From an uncultured Proteiniphilum sp. (lineage in GTDB: Bacteria; Bacteroidota; Bacteroidia; Bacteroidales; Dysgonomonadaceae): a DNA stretch of 55,253 nucleotides. The stretch covers positions 1 to 55,253 of the forward strand of contig CAKMJT010000023.1 of assembly GCA_927407015.1 (NCBI GenBank). Direction: 5' to 3'. Shown here piece by piece: positions 35,201 through 43,811 of the stretch. The notes below the pieces were generated by a model that had not been told where the DNA came from, did no database searches, and worked only from the letters and a program-made list of their open reading frames with translations. The position numbers and the translations under genes are program-made. Every line of letters begins with the position of its first letter. The first letter of the stretch is position 1.

Positions 35201-36505
35201 ATGAAAAAATCAACACGCTCCCCGTGGAGCTGGATACCCACACTCTACTTCGCCGAGGGACTGCCCTACGTGGCGGTGATGACCGTCTCCGTGATCATGT
35301 ACAAACGTTTCGGCCTCTCCAACACCGATATCGCCCTCTATACCAGCTGGCTCTACCTCCCCTGGGTCATCAAACCCTTCTGGAGCCCCTTCGTGGACAT
35401 CCTGAAAACAAAACGATGGTGGATTATCTCCATGCAGCTGCTGATTGGTGCCGGCCTGGCAGGCGTGGCCTTTACCCTCCCCACGCCGTTCTATCTGCAA
35501 GCCTCACTAGCTTTTTTCTGGCTGATGGCCTTCAGCTCCGCCACGCACGACATCGCGGCCGACGGCTTCTACATGCTCGCGCTCGATGATTCAAAGCAGT
35601 CCTTTTTTGTGGGCATCCGCAGCACCTTCTATCGCCTTGCTTCAATCACGGGGCAAGGGTTACTTATTATCCTGGCAGGATTCTTTGAGAAATCGACCGG
35701 GAAGATACCGCTTGCCTGGAGCATCACCTTCTTCACTATGGCGGGACTCTTCATCGCCTTCATGGTGTATCACCGCTTTGCCCTGCCCTATCCGGCAGAG
35801 GATAGCGCGAGGGCAGTGCACACCCCAAAGATGGTGCTGATAGAGTTCGGAAAGACGTTTAAATCCTTCTTCACCAAGAAGGGTATCGGCCTGGCGATCG
35901 CTTTTATCCTGATCTACCGGCTGGCAGAAGCGATGCTGGTGAAGATGGCCTCTCCCTTTCTGCTCGATTCCCGCGAGATCGGGGGACTGGGGTTGGGCAC
36001 GCAGGAGGTGGGACTGGTCTACGGGACCATAGGTGTGATTGCCCTCACCCTCGGCGGCATCCTTGGCGGCATCGTGGCCTCCCGCCACGGGCTGAAGCAC
36101 TGGATATGGCCGATGGCATTGGCCATCACCCTTCCCAATGCCGCTTATCTTCTCCTGTCGGTCTATCAGCCTGACAATTTTATCTGGGTGAATGTGGCTG
36201 TCGCCTTTGAACAGTTTGGCTATGGCTTCGGATTTACGGCCTATATGCTTTATCTGATCTATTTCTCGCAGGGTGAACACAAAACAGCGCACTACTCTAT
36301 CTGTACCGGTTTCATGGCACTGGGCATGATGCTCCCGGGTATGGTGGCAGGCTGGATTCAGGAACAACTGGGATATGAGCATTTCTTTATCCTGATCATG
36401 ATTCTCACGATACCCACCCTGTTACTGATTCCATTCATGAAAGTGGACAGGGAATTCGGGAAAAAGAAAGAGTCGTTACCCGCTGAAGAGGCTGCCGCAG
36501 AATAA
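35201..36505 (+). CDS. ampG: AmpG-like muropeptide permease (MFS)
   Basis: A 434-residue inner-membrane protein with about 12 helices and the AmpG-type N-terminus (TLYFAEGLPYVAVMTVSVIM, then LYTSWLYLPWVIKPFWSP) and motif SSATHDIAADGFYMLAL. AmpG proteins import GlcNAc-anhydroMurNAc peptides or related muropeptides by proton symport. Its place between a SpoIID-like and a NamZ-type gene supports this substrate class. The C-terminus is cytoplasmic and charged (KVDREFGKKKESLPAEEAAAE-like tail). The next gene starts about 95 bases on. Confidence 0.88.
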   Translation: MKKSTRSPWSWIPTLYFAEGLPYVAVMTVSVIMYKRFGLSNTDIALYTSWLYLPWVIKPFWSPFVDILKTKRWWIISMQLLIGAGLAGVAFTLPTPFYLQASLAFFWLMAFSSATHDIAADGFYMLALDDSKQSFFVGIRSTFYRLASITGQGLLIILAGFFEKSTGKIPLAWSITFFTMAGLFIAFMVYHRFALPYPAEDSARAVHTPKMVLIEFGKTFKSFFTKKGIGLAIAFILIYRLAEAMLVKMASPFLLDSREIGGLGLGTQEVGLVYGTIGVIALTLGGILGGIVASRHGLKHWIWPMALAITLPNAAYLLLSVYQPDNFIWVNVAVAFEQFGYGFGFTAYMLYLIYFSQGEHKTAHYSICTGFMALGMMLPGMVAGWIQEQLGYEHFFILIMILTIPTLLLIPFMKVDREFGKKKESLPAEEAAAE

Positions 36506-36599
36506 CAACCCCTCATTCAGACGCACAAAGATGATTCAACAGGTAATGCGGACAATACATAAAACAACAAACGGCTTCAAGGAAAAAATAATTCAACAG

Positions 36600-37880
36600 A
36601 TGAAGAAAAATAATTTACGTAGCTCCCTCTTCCCGACAGGAAGCACAGGCCTGCTTATCACATTGCTTTCGTGCTGCCTGCTATTTGCTCCTGACACTTA
36701 TGCCGGGGACATACGGGTGAAAACTGGGATAGAGGTGCTGAAGGAATCCGGCTTCAAAATTCTGCAGGGAAAGCGGGTAGGACTGATCACCAACCCCACG
36801 GGGGTGGACAACAACCTCCGGTCGACCATCGACATCCTGCACGAGGCTGACAATGTGCAGCTCGTGGCGCTGTACGGACCGGAGCATGGCGTTCGCGGTG
36901 ATGTACATGCGGGTGATAAGGTATCCGACTTCAAAGACCCCAACACCGGCGTACCAGTCTATTCGCTGTACGGAGCAACCCGAAAACCGACGAAAGAGAT
37001 GCTGGAGGGTGTCGATCTTCTGGTGTACGATATACAGGATATAGGCTGCCGCTCCTACACCTATATCTCCACCCTGTACCTGGCCATGCAGGCAGCCGCG
37101 GAAAACAACATCGGGTTCGTGGTGCTGGACCGGCCTAACCCGCTGGGCGGCCTCAAGGTAGAGGGTAACCTGGTGGAAGAAGGCTTCTTCTCTTTCGTCA
37201 GCCAGCTGAAGATCCCCTATGTCTACGGCCTCACCTGCGGTGAGCTGGCGGAGATGATCAACGGGGAACAGATGATACCCCAACCTTGTCAACTTACGGT
37301 GGTGAAAATGAAAAAATGGCGCCGGAAGATGCATTTCGAGGATACCGGACTGCCCTGGGTCCCCACCTCACCGCATATTCCCTTTGCCCACTCTGCTTAT
37401 TTCTACCCTGTCTCGGGTATCCTGGGCGAACTGGGATATATCTCTATCGGCGTGGGATACACTCTCCCCTTCGAGATGTTCGCCGCTGAATGGATCAACG
37501 CCGAGGCGTTTGCCAGAGCACTGAATGCGAAACGGCTTCCCGGCATCACCTTCCGTCCCATCCACCTGAAACCCTACTATTCCGTTGGTGCGGGAACAAA
37601 CATGCAGGGGGTGCAGATACACCTCACCGACTTTAACAAAGCCCGCCTGTCGGACATTCAGTTCCATGTGATGGAGATGGCCGCACAACTCTATCCCGAA
37701 CACAGCGTGTTTGAACATGCACCCGCAAACAGGTTCGACATGTTCGACAAGGTGAGCGGCAGTGACTTCATCCGGAAAGAATTTTCCAGGAACCACCGTT
37801 TTGAAGATATCAGCGCTTACTGGACCAAAGATGAAGAACCGTTCAGAAAATTGTCGAAGAAATATTATCTTTACCGCTGA
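36600..37880 (+). CDS. namZ: NamZ-type exo-beta-N-acetylmuramidase (DUF1343)
   Basis: DUF1343 proteins related to Bacillus NamZ release terminal MurNAc from glycan chains. From the ATG at 36600 the protein has 426 residues with a signal peptide ending near DTYAG. Conserved blocks are visible: GKRVGLITNPTGVD, LVALYGPEHGVRGD, GVPVYSLYGATRKPT, LLVYDIQDIGCRSYTYISTL, VLDRPNPLGG and GLTCGELAEMING. An in-frame ATG at 36531 would add 23 polar residues before the signal peptide and is less likely. Product MurNAc would feed the transporter, kinase and MurQ encoded downstream. Confidence 0.9.
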   Translation: MKKNNLRSSLFPTGSTGLLITLLSCCLLFAPDTYAGDIRVKTGIEVLKESGFKILQGKRVGLITNPTGVDNNLRSTIDILHEADNVQLVALYGPEHGVRGDVHAGDKVSDFKDPNTGVPVYSLYGATRKPTKEMLEGVDLLVYDIQDIGCRSYTYISTLYLAMQAAAENNIGFVVLDRPNPLGGLKVEGNLVEEGFFSFVSQLKIPYVYGLTCGELAEMINGEQMIPQPCQLTVVKMKKWRRKMHFEDTGLPWVPTSPHIPFAHSAYFYPVSGILGELGYISIGVGYTLPFEMFAAEWINAEAFARALNAKRLPGITFRPIHLKPYYSVGAGTNMQGVQIHLTDFNKARLSDIQFHVMEMAAQLYPEHSVFEHAPANRFDMFDKVSGSDFIRKEFSRNHRFEDISAYWTKDEEPFRKLSKKYYLYR

Positions 37881-37997
37881 ATCATGTAGGGTACGTTGAA
37901 TGAACTCACCTACAGGATGACATGCAACGAACCATGCATATTCCCGGTTACGGATCAGCAAACCCATTTGAAACAGACACTCGCATCATATAAAAAG

Positions 37998-39170
37998 ATG
38001 AACGCTACTTCAGCATCTCAGCAAAACAGCCGGCTATTATCGCTTGACATCCTACGGGGCATCACCATTGCCGGCATGATCATGGTCAACAACCCCGGTT
38101 CGTGGAGCTATGCCTACGCACCGCTCAGACATGCTCACTGGCACGGACTCACACCTACCGACCTGGTCTTTCCCTTCTTCATGTTTATCATGGGGGTCTC
38201 CACTTTTATGTCGCTCCGGAAATTCAACTTTGAACCCTCCAAAGCAGCCATCGGGAAAATTATACGTCGCACCATCCTCATCTTCGTGATCGGACTGGCT
38301 CTGGGCTGGTTTGGACAACTCACGCGGGGACTCGCTACGGGAGAGTCGTTCGGTGTGGCGGCCACCCATTTCGACACCCTGCGTATCCTGGGTGTGCTGC
38401 AACGGCTGGCGCTTGCTTACGGCTTTGCAGCACTGATCGCGGTTCTGGTCAATAACAAACTGCTGGCCTGGGTGATTGGCATCCTATTGGTGGGTTATTA
38501 TCTGATCCTTCGCTTCGGGAATGGGTTTGACATGTCGGAAGAGAACATCATCGCCGTGATAGACAAAACACTGTGGGGTACCGGTCATATGTATAAGGAT
38601 ACCACACCGGAAGGAGTACGCATAGCACTCGATCCCGAGGGGTTACTCAGCACCATCCCCTCCATTGCCCACGTACTCATCGGTTTTCTGTTCGGCAAAC
38701 TGATCGTGGCGCACAGAGACAACCACACCCGCGTGGAGAAGATACTGATATGGGGAACCATCCTGGCCTTCTCCGGCTTGCTCCTGCAATACGGATGCCC
38801 CATCAACAAAAAGATATGGAGCTCCACGTTTGTACTCGTGACCACCGGCTTTGCCGCGCAGTTGCTGGGACTGCTGATCTGGATCATCGATATCCATCAA
38901 AAAGAGAAATGGAGCCGCTTCTTCCACGCTTTCGGGGTGAACCCGCTGATTGTGTACGTGTTTGCAGGTGTTCTCGCCAACCTGGTGTCTAACATCCGCT
39001 TTTCCTACCGGGGTGAGTTCGCCTCCCTGAAATCATTCACTTACGAAGTGCTGTTACGTCCCTGGGCGGGTGATTATTTCGGCTCGCTGCTCTACGCACT
39101 GCTGTTTATTACCGTTTGCTGGCTTTTTGGATATATTCTCTACAAAAAGAATATTTATATCAAACTATAA
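37998..39170 (+). CDS. DUF5009/COG4299 membrane protein, candidate MurNAc transporter (MurT-like)
   Basis: A 390-residue inner-membrane protein with about ten helices, beginning RLLSLDILRGITIAGMIMVN and continuing with the conserved LTPTDLVFPFFMFIMGVS and FGVNPLIVYVFAG. The family is often labelled heparan-alpha-glucosaminide N-acetyltransferase-like. In Tannerella forsythia a protein beside murK and murQ acts as MurNAc importer MurT, and I believe it belongs to this family; I cannot verify that here. Position directly before the kinase and etherase supports import of MurNAc or GlcNAc. The frame can be extended to a TTG at 37896, but the ATG at 37998 gives the normal N-terminus. Confidence 0.8.
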   Translation: MNATSASQQNSRLLSLDILRGITIAGMIMVNNPGSWSYAYAPLRHAHWHGLTPTDLVFPFFMFIMGVSTFMSLRKFNFEPSKAAIGKIIRRTILIFVIGLALGWFGQLTRGLATGESFGVAATHFDTLRILGVLQRLALAYGFAALIAVLVNNKLLAWVIGILLVGYYLILRFGNGFDMSEENIIAVIDKTLWGTGHMYKDTTPEGVRIALDPEGLLSTIPSIAHVLIGFLFGKLIVAHRDNHTRVEKILIWGTILAFSGLLLQYGCPINKKIWSSTFVLVTTGFAAQLLGLLIWIIDIHQKEKWSRFFHAFGVNPLIVYVFAGVLANLVSNIRFSYRGEFASLKSFTYEVLLRPWAGDYFGSLLYALLFITVCWLFGYILYKKNIYIKL

Positions 39171-39212
39171 GTGCCGGATAATGGTTATTAGAACAACAAG
39201 CAATCAATCCCA

Positions 39213-40067
39213 ATGGATCATACAGCATTAAGGAAACAAATACTGATCGCCGACAGTGGCGCCACCAAGACCGACTGGTGCCTTACTCGCGAAGGAGAGA
39301 TCCTGCAACGGTTTTCGGGAAAAGGAATCAGTCCCGTATATCAAACGGAGGAGGAGATTGCCGGGGAGATCAGACAACATGTCTATCCTCTGCTGAAGGA
39401 GAGAGAGATTCATGCCATCCATTTCTACGGCACAGGCTGTATTCCCGAGAAGACAGCACTGGTACGGAACGCCATTTACCAATCGTTCCCCATCGGTGCT
39501 ATCCGGGTGTACAGCGACCTGATCGCTGCCGCACACAGCCTCTGCGGACACCAGGCAGGGATTGCCTGTATCCTGGGAACCGGCAGTAATTCGTGTGAAT
39601 GGAGCGGCAGTGAGATCATATATCAGGTATCGCCACTCGGGTTTATCCTGGGTGATGAAGGGAGCGGCGCCGCATTGGGCCGACAACTGGTGGCCGATGC
39701 GCTGAAGAATCAGCTCTCGCTGGGATTGAGGGAAAAACTGCTGGAGGAATACAACCTCACCCCTGCCCGGATCGTCGAAAACGTCTACCGGCAACCCTTC
39801 CCCAGTCGTTTTCTGGCAAGTCTTGCTCCCTTCCTCCTCCACAATATAGAGGACAAAAGTATCCGCCGGATTATCACCAGCGGGTTTTCCGGTTTCTTTG
39901 AAAGAAATGTCATGCAGTACGATTATCGTAAAAACAAGGTTCATTTTGTCGGCTCCGTCGCCTGGTATTTCTCGGATATCCTGAAAGAAGTGGCAGCGGA
40001 AAAAGAAATAGTGGTAGGGAAGATTGAACAGTCACCCATGCCCGGATTAATCGATTATTACAAATAA
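39213..40067 (+). CDS. murK: BadF/BadG-type sugar kinase, probable MurNAc/GlcNAc kinase (MurK-like)
   Basis: A 284-residue ASKHA-fold kinase. The phosphate-1 motif is DSGATKTDW at 14-22, followed by FYGTGC, CILGTGSNSC (phosphate-2) and LGDEGSGAALGR, the arrangement of N-acetylglucosamine kinases of the BcrAD_BadFG family. Placed directly before murQ, phosphorylation of MurNAc at O6 is the likely reaction, as for Clostridium and Tannerella MurK. Whether it also acts on GlcNAc cannot be told. It is spaced 42 bases from the transporter-like gene and 34 from murQ. Confidence 0.85.
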   Translation: MDHTALRKQILIADSGATKTDWCLTREGEILQRFSGKGISPVYQTEEEIAGEIRQHVYPLLKEREIHAIHFYGTGCIPEKTALVRNAIYQSFPIGAIRVYSDLIAAAHSLCGHQAGIACILGTGSNSCEWSGSEIIYQVSPLGFILGDEGSGAALGRQLVADALKNQLSLGLREKLLEEYNLTPARIVENVYRQPFPSRFLASLAPFLLHNIEDKSIRRIITSGFSGFFERNVMQYDYRKNKVHFVGSVAWYFSDILKEVAAEKEIVVGKIEQSPMPGLIDYYK

Positions 40068-40101
40068 ATTCCATATCCCAAATCAAACATAAAACATCGA
40101 A

Positions 40102-40920
40102 ATGACATTCATCAAGATAACAGAACAACCCTCACTATACAACGATCTGGAAAAAAAATCGGTGCTGGAGCTGCTGACCGAGATCAACGCCGAGGACCAG
40201 AAGGTGGCGCCTGCCGTACAGAAAACCATTCCCGAAATAGAGAAGCTGGTAACAGGTATCGTGGAGCGCATGCGCCGCGGCGGACGGCTCTTTTACCTGG
40301 GCGCCGGCACCAGCGGACGGTTGGGTGTGCTCGACGCATCTGAGATACCCCCCACCTTCGGCATGCCCAACACCTATGTGATCGGGCTGATCGCCGGGGG
40401 AGAAAGTGCGTTGCGTAACCCTGTGGAAGCGGCAGAGGATGACACCGACAAGGGATGGGAAGAGCTCATGGAATACAAGATCAATGAGAACGACGTGCTG
40501 GTGGGTATCGCCGCTTCGGGCACAACACCTTACGTGATAGGGGCATTGCGCCGGGCTCGGGAGAAAGGGATCCTCACCGGTGCCATCAGCTGTAATCCCG
40601 ACTCACCCGTGGCCGCGGAGGCGGAGATCAAAATTGAACCGATCGTCGGCCCCGAATATGTGACGGGCAGCACCCGCATGAAATCGGGCACAGCCCAGAA
40701 GCTGGTACTCAACATGATCACCACCGGCACCATGATCAAGTTAGGCAGGGTGAAAGGCAACCGCATGGTCAACATGCAGCTCACCAACCAGAAGCTGGTG
40801 GACAGAGGCACCCGCATGATCGTAGATGAACTCTCCCTCTCCTATGAACAGGCGAAAAACCTGCTGCTCCTTCACGGGTCCGTTAAAAAGGCTACAGAGA
40901 GTTATAAGAATTCGAAATGA
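40102..40920 (+). CDS. murQ: N-acetylmuramic acid 6-phosphate etherase MurQ
   Basis: Removes the lactyl ether from MurNAc-6-phosphate giving GlcNAc-6-phosphate and D-lactate. The 272-residue protein is a SIS-domain lyase with all family signatures: FYLGAGTSGRLGVLDASEIPPTFG containing the catalytic E81, NPVEAAED with E109 and E112 in the region of the second acid, GIAASGTTPYVIGAL, and the GSTRMKSGTAQKLVLN motif. Length is slightly shorter than E. coli MurQ (298). It completes the pathway begun by the transporter and kinase genes upstream. Confidence 0.97.
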   Translation: MTFIKITEQPSLYNDLEKKSVLELLTEINAEDQKVAPAVQKTIPEIEKLVTGIVERMRRGGRLFYLGAGTSGRLGVLDASEIPPTFGMPNTYVIGLIAGGESALRNPVEAAEDDTDKGWEELMEYKINENDVLVGIAASGTTPYVIGALRRAREKGILTGAISCNPDSPVAAEAEIKIEPIVGPEYVTGSTRMKSGTAQKLVLNMITTGTMIKLGRVKGNRMVNMQLTNQKLVDRGTRMIVDELSLSYEQAKNLLLLHGSVKKATESYKNSK

Positions 40921-40941
40921 AACAGAGACTAAACATACACA

Positions 40942-41283
40942 ATGGCAATTATAATTGATACTGACAATCCTGATCTGCTGCTCGATAAGATCTATGAAGC
41001 GATCGATAACAAAAAAGCCGATAAGTGGGCCCGTACAAGTGACGGCCGCCTCACCATCGGTACGCTCCTGTGGAAAAACGAGGCTTTCTTTAAGCCACAG
41101 ATATGGGTGGATGAGAACCAGTTGCGTTTTGGATTGTTGAAAAGAAAAGACAGGAAGCACATCACCTCGAAAATGTACACCACGTTTCATGTTAAACTGA
41201 TGGAGATGCTCCTGACTTATTTTGACGGAGATTTCCGAAGTGTCACCGCAACAGCGGCAATGGCGGAACCCGATGCGTTCTGA
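40942..41283 (+). CDS. Small conserved protein of unknown function
   Basis: A 113-residue soluble protein (MAIIIDTDNPDLLLDKIYEA, later WARTSDGRLTIGTLLWKNEA, then RFGLLKRKDRKHITSKMYTT). No signal peptide, membrane helix or catalytic motif is visible. It begins 21 bases after murQ and ends 22 bases before the next gene, so it is probably part of the same transcript. I do not recognise the family. Confidence 0.65.
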   Translation: MAIIIDTDNPDLLLDKIYEAIDNKKADKWARTSDGRLTIGTLLWKNEAFFKPQIWVDENQLRFGLLKRKDRKHITSKMYTTFHVKLMEMLLTYFDGDFRSVTATAAMAEPDAF

Positions 41284-41305
41284 TTTCTCAAAAACAATAC
41301 CGCGT

Positions 41306-41902
41306 ATGAAAACAAGCATAGCTCAAATTGTTACACTAATCCTGTCTGTCACGATATTGACTGGTTGTGAGATTCTCACATTCTCAGGTAAGACATCAAC
41401 CAAATGGAAAAATAACATCGTTTATCAGACCATTAAATGGGATGTGAATGCTTCGGAGGAGGATGTGAGGCGCGATTTCACTGCTTTCATCCGCGAAACG
41501 CTGCAACAAACCAGATACAGGGATTATCAGCTGCTGTTTCAATCCAACTACGGACTTGAAGCACAGGAACGGACCTATGTCCTCAAAATATTCAGAAACA
41601 GTGAAGAGAAAGAAGATTTTCTCCGGAAATCGGAAGATATCGTCGCGCGGACGCGTGCTCTGGCAGGCAGCGGGTTCAACGACAGGTGGGGGCAACTGCA
41701 ACCCAATATGGCCGTGGAGAAGGTATATGAACTGCTGCCGGAACTGGCAACCTTCAACGCAACACAGAAACTGTATCCAGACCATTCGGAACTCCTCCTG
41801 GCCGATCTCCGGCTCTCCTTCGACCTCAGCGGCTATCTGACCGGTTTCGGTAAGGGTAACCAGCCTGCAATCCCCCGGAGTGACGAGAACTGGGTTTTCT
41901 GA
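41306..41902 (+). CDS. Lipoprotein of unknown function
   Basis: From the ATG at 41306 the gene encodes 198 residues with a lipoprotein signal MKTSIAQIVTLILSVTILTGC (here written in part: acylated C21 after LTG). Mature sequence includes KWKNNIVYQTIKWDVN, TLQQTRYRDYQLLFQSN and YLTGFGKGNQPAIPRSDENW. The frame can be extended upstream to 41222 within the preceding gene, but the signal peptide defines the later start. No known domain is recognised. It lies in the tail of the salvage run and may be anchored in the outer or inner membrane. Confidence 0.65.
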   Translation: MKTSIAQIVTLILSVTILTGCEILTFSGKTSTKWKNNIVYQTIKWDVNASEEDVRRDFTAFIRETLQQTRYRDYQLLFQSNYGLEAQERTYVLKIFRNSEEKEDFLRKSEDIVARTRALAGSGFNDRWGQLQPNMAVEKVYELLPELATFNATQKLYPDHSELLLADLRLSFDLSGYLTGFGKGNQPAIPRSDENWVF

Positions 41903-41905
41903 CCT

Positions 41906-41945
41906 TTCCCTTTTTTTACATTCATTTTTCACATTTCACTTTTCT
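41906..41945. repeat. Intergenic TTTCACATTT/TTTCACTTTT repeat
   Basis: CATTCATTTTTCACATTTCA continues to CTTTTCT just before the esterase ATG. Its reverse complement (AAAAGTGAAATGTGAAAAATG) resembles AAAAATGAAAAGTGAAAAAT near 48044-48062. It seems to be the same AT-rich leader repeat family in inverse orientation. Confidence 0.35.
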
Positions 41946-42776
41946 ATGAAACCAGCATCTGAATCATTACTTATCTTACTTATCCTCCTGGATACTACCC
42001 TCTCATCGGTGGCGCAGAACGCCGATTACAAAACCCTCACCGATATACCCTATTACCGGGAAGATATCCGTCAGAAGGACCCTTATATCAACGAACGGTG
42101 CCGCCTCGACATCTATTATCCGGCCAACAGAAAAGACTATGCCACGATCGTCTGGTTTCATGGCGGAGGGCTCACCGGCGGGAACAAGGAACTGCCTGAA
42201 TCGCTGAAAAATGAGGGAATCTGCGTCGTGGGTGTAAACTATCGTCTGGATCCGCAGGTCAGGGCACCGGCCTATATCGAAGATGCAGCGGCAGCGGTAG
42301 CCTGGGTATTCCGGCATATCGAAGCATTGGGAGGTGATGCATCCCGGATCTTTGTGTCGGGCCATTCTGCCGGTGGCTACCTGGCGATGATGATCGGGCT
42401 CGACAAGCAATACCTCGCGGCACACGACATCTACGCCGACAGTATTGCCGGCCTCATCCCCCTGAGTGGCCAGACCATCACGCATTTCTCTATCCGGAAG
42501 GAATATGGGATGAAAGATACCCACCCTCTCGTGGATCAGTATGCTCCTCTCTACCATGTCCGTCCCGATGCTCCCCCCTTGTTGCTGATCACCGGAGACC
42601 GCGATCAGGAGATGCTCGGACGTTATGAAGAGAATGCCTACCTGGCCCGCATGATGAAGGTGGCGGGACACAGGCAGACCCGTCTGCTGGAGCTGCAGGG
42701 ATACGGCCACGGCATGACCTACCCCGCCTTCCCGCTGGTACTGGAAGAGGTACGAAGCATCAGTGAAAGGAAATAA
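41946..42776 (+). CDS. Secreted alpha/beta-hydrolase (esterase/lipase, HGG type)
   Basis: From the ATG at 41946 it has 276 residues with a signal peptide ending around SSVAQ. The oxyanion motif IVWFHGGGLTGGN, the nucleophile elbow SGHSAGG with S141, ITGDRDQEM with the likely acid, and H255 in GYGHGMTY make a complete Ser-Asp-His triad. It belongs to the BD-FAE/hormone-sensitive-lipase-like group of carbohydrate and acyl esterases. The N-terminal extension to 41880 in the same frame overlaps the previous gene and lacks a signal, so the later ATG is preferred. As last gene of the run, deacylation of cell-wall or glycan material is possible but not shown. Confidence 0.85.
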   Translation: MKPASESLLILLILLDTTLSSVAQNADYKTLTDIPYYREDIRQKDPYINERCRLDIYYPANRKDYATIVWFHGGGLTGGNKELPESLKNEGICVVGVNYRLDPQVRAPAYIEDAAAAVAWVFRHIEALGGDASRIFVSGHSAGGYLAMMIGLDKQYLAAHDIYADSIAGLIPLSGQTITHFSIRKEYGMKDTHPLVDQYAPLYHVRPDAPPLLLITGDRDQEMLGRYEENAYLARMMKVAGHRQTRLLELQGYGHGMTYPAFPLVLEEVRSISERK

Positions 42777-43057
42777 TATTACTTTTACTGGTTTACTGTT
42801 CAGCCTGGGTGCAAACACTATCGCCATCAACTTCGCCTCCGGAAAATCGGATCTCTTCACCACTACCGACGACCGGTCGGCCATCATCTCCGACGTGCTG
42901 ATCATCCTGCAGCAGATCGACAGGTATCACTCCGTGGCCTATGTGCCCTACGGTCCGGAGCTGGAACCTGGGCTGCTGGGATTATCCGCTGAACAATGAA
43001 CTGTATACCCTCTTCCGTGCCTCGGAACTGCACAGCCAGCGATATCATGTGAGTTGA
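42763..43057 (+). pseudogene. Decayed gene fragment, FemAB-like acyltransferase motif
   Basis: A frame from 42763 to 42999 contains FASGKSDLFTTTDDRSA followed by YHSVAYVPYGPELEPG. The last segment resembles the YVPyGPEl motif of FemAB/FemX-type peptidoglycan acyltransferases. It then runs out of frame; another frame gives WDYPLNNELYTLFRASELHS up to a TGA at 43055. No full domain is present, so this is probably debris of one or more genes. The family identification is tentative. Confidence 0.35.
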
Positions 43058-43108
43058 CAAGAATCGTTAAATGCATAAACTTTTTTCTGCACTTTCTGTT
43101 ATTGTGAC

Positions 43109-43138
43109 AGCCTTTACAACGGTCCGACCGTTCAGGCT
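43109..43138. promoter_or_regulatory. Nested inverted repeat before the nitroreductase gene
   Basis: AACGGTC-c-GACCGTT (43118-43132) is a perfect 7+1+7 palindrome, flanked by AGCCT (43109-43113) and AGGCT (43134-43138). The structure could be an operator for the nitroreductase gene, whose ATG is 40 bases on, or a terminator stem for upstream transcription. The one-base centre fits a DNA operator better. Confidence 0.35.
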
Positions 43139-43177
43139 TTCATTTTACATCATCAGGGCTGATAAGCCACCATATAT

Positions 43178-43804
43178 ATGAATATTATTGAAGCGCTCAA
43201 GTGGCGTTATGCCGCCAAACGAATGACCGGGGAGAAGATCACGGATGAACAGATGGAGACGATCATCGAAGCCATCCGTCTGGCACCTTCCGCCTACGGA
43301 CTGCAACCCTACACAGTCATCGTGACTGAGAACAAGGAATTACTGAAGGAGATATACGGGAAAGCCTGCCCGCAGATCGTGGTATTGCAATGCTCTCATC
43401 TGCTTATCTTCAAGGTGAAGAAAAGACTGGACGAAGATTATATGGAGGGATTCCTCCGTGAGTTAAAACGTTCGAGGAACACCACGGACGAGTATATAGA
43501 GAGTTATCGCAGCAAGATACACCATGTGCTCCTTAACCCGACGGTGAACACATTCAACTGGGCTGTCCATCAGACTTACATCGCCCTGGGTTATGCCACC
43601 TTCGCCGCTGCCCAGCTGGGCATCGATGCGACACCCATCGAAGGGTTCAATGCCGGTGCCCTGAACCGGCTGCTATCACTCAATGTAGCGGAGGAAGAAG
43701 CGGTAGTGATGCTCACCCTCGGTTACCGCAATGAGAAAGAAGACAGACTGGCGCTGCAGCCCAAGGTAAGAAAACCGCTCAACCTGCTGATTGAGCGGAT
43801 ATAA
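43178..43804 (+). CDS. Nitroreductase-family FMN oxidoreductase (NfsB-like)
   Basis: A 208-residue flavoprotein of the nitroreductase fold: N-terminal ALKWRYAAKRMTGEKITDEQ with the FMN-phosphate-binding RYAAKRM, then LAPSAYGLQPYTVIV, HQTYIALGYATFAAAQLGID and the C-terminal PKVRKPLNLLIERI with the FMN-contacting basic residue. Such enzymes use NAD(P)H to reduce nitroaromatics, quinones or dihydropteridines. A palindrome 40 bases upstream may be its operator. It converges on the FabH-like gene with 7 bases between stop codons. Confidence 0.9.
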   Translation: MNIIEALKWRYAAKRMTGEKITDEQMETIIEAIRLAPSAYGLQPYTVIVTENKELLKEIYGKACPQIVVLQCSHLLIFKVKKRLDEDYMEGFLRELKRSRNTTDEYIESYRSKIHHVLLNPTVNTFNWAVHQTYIALGYATFAAAQLGIDATPIEGFNAGALNRLLSLNVAEEEAVVMLTLGYRNEKEDRLALQPKVRKPLNLLIERI

Positions 43805-43811
43805 AAATTAC

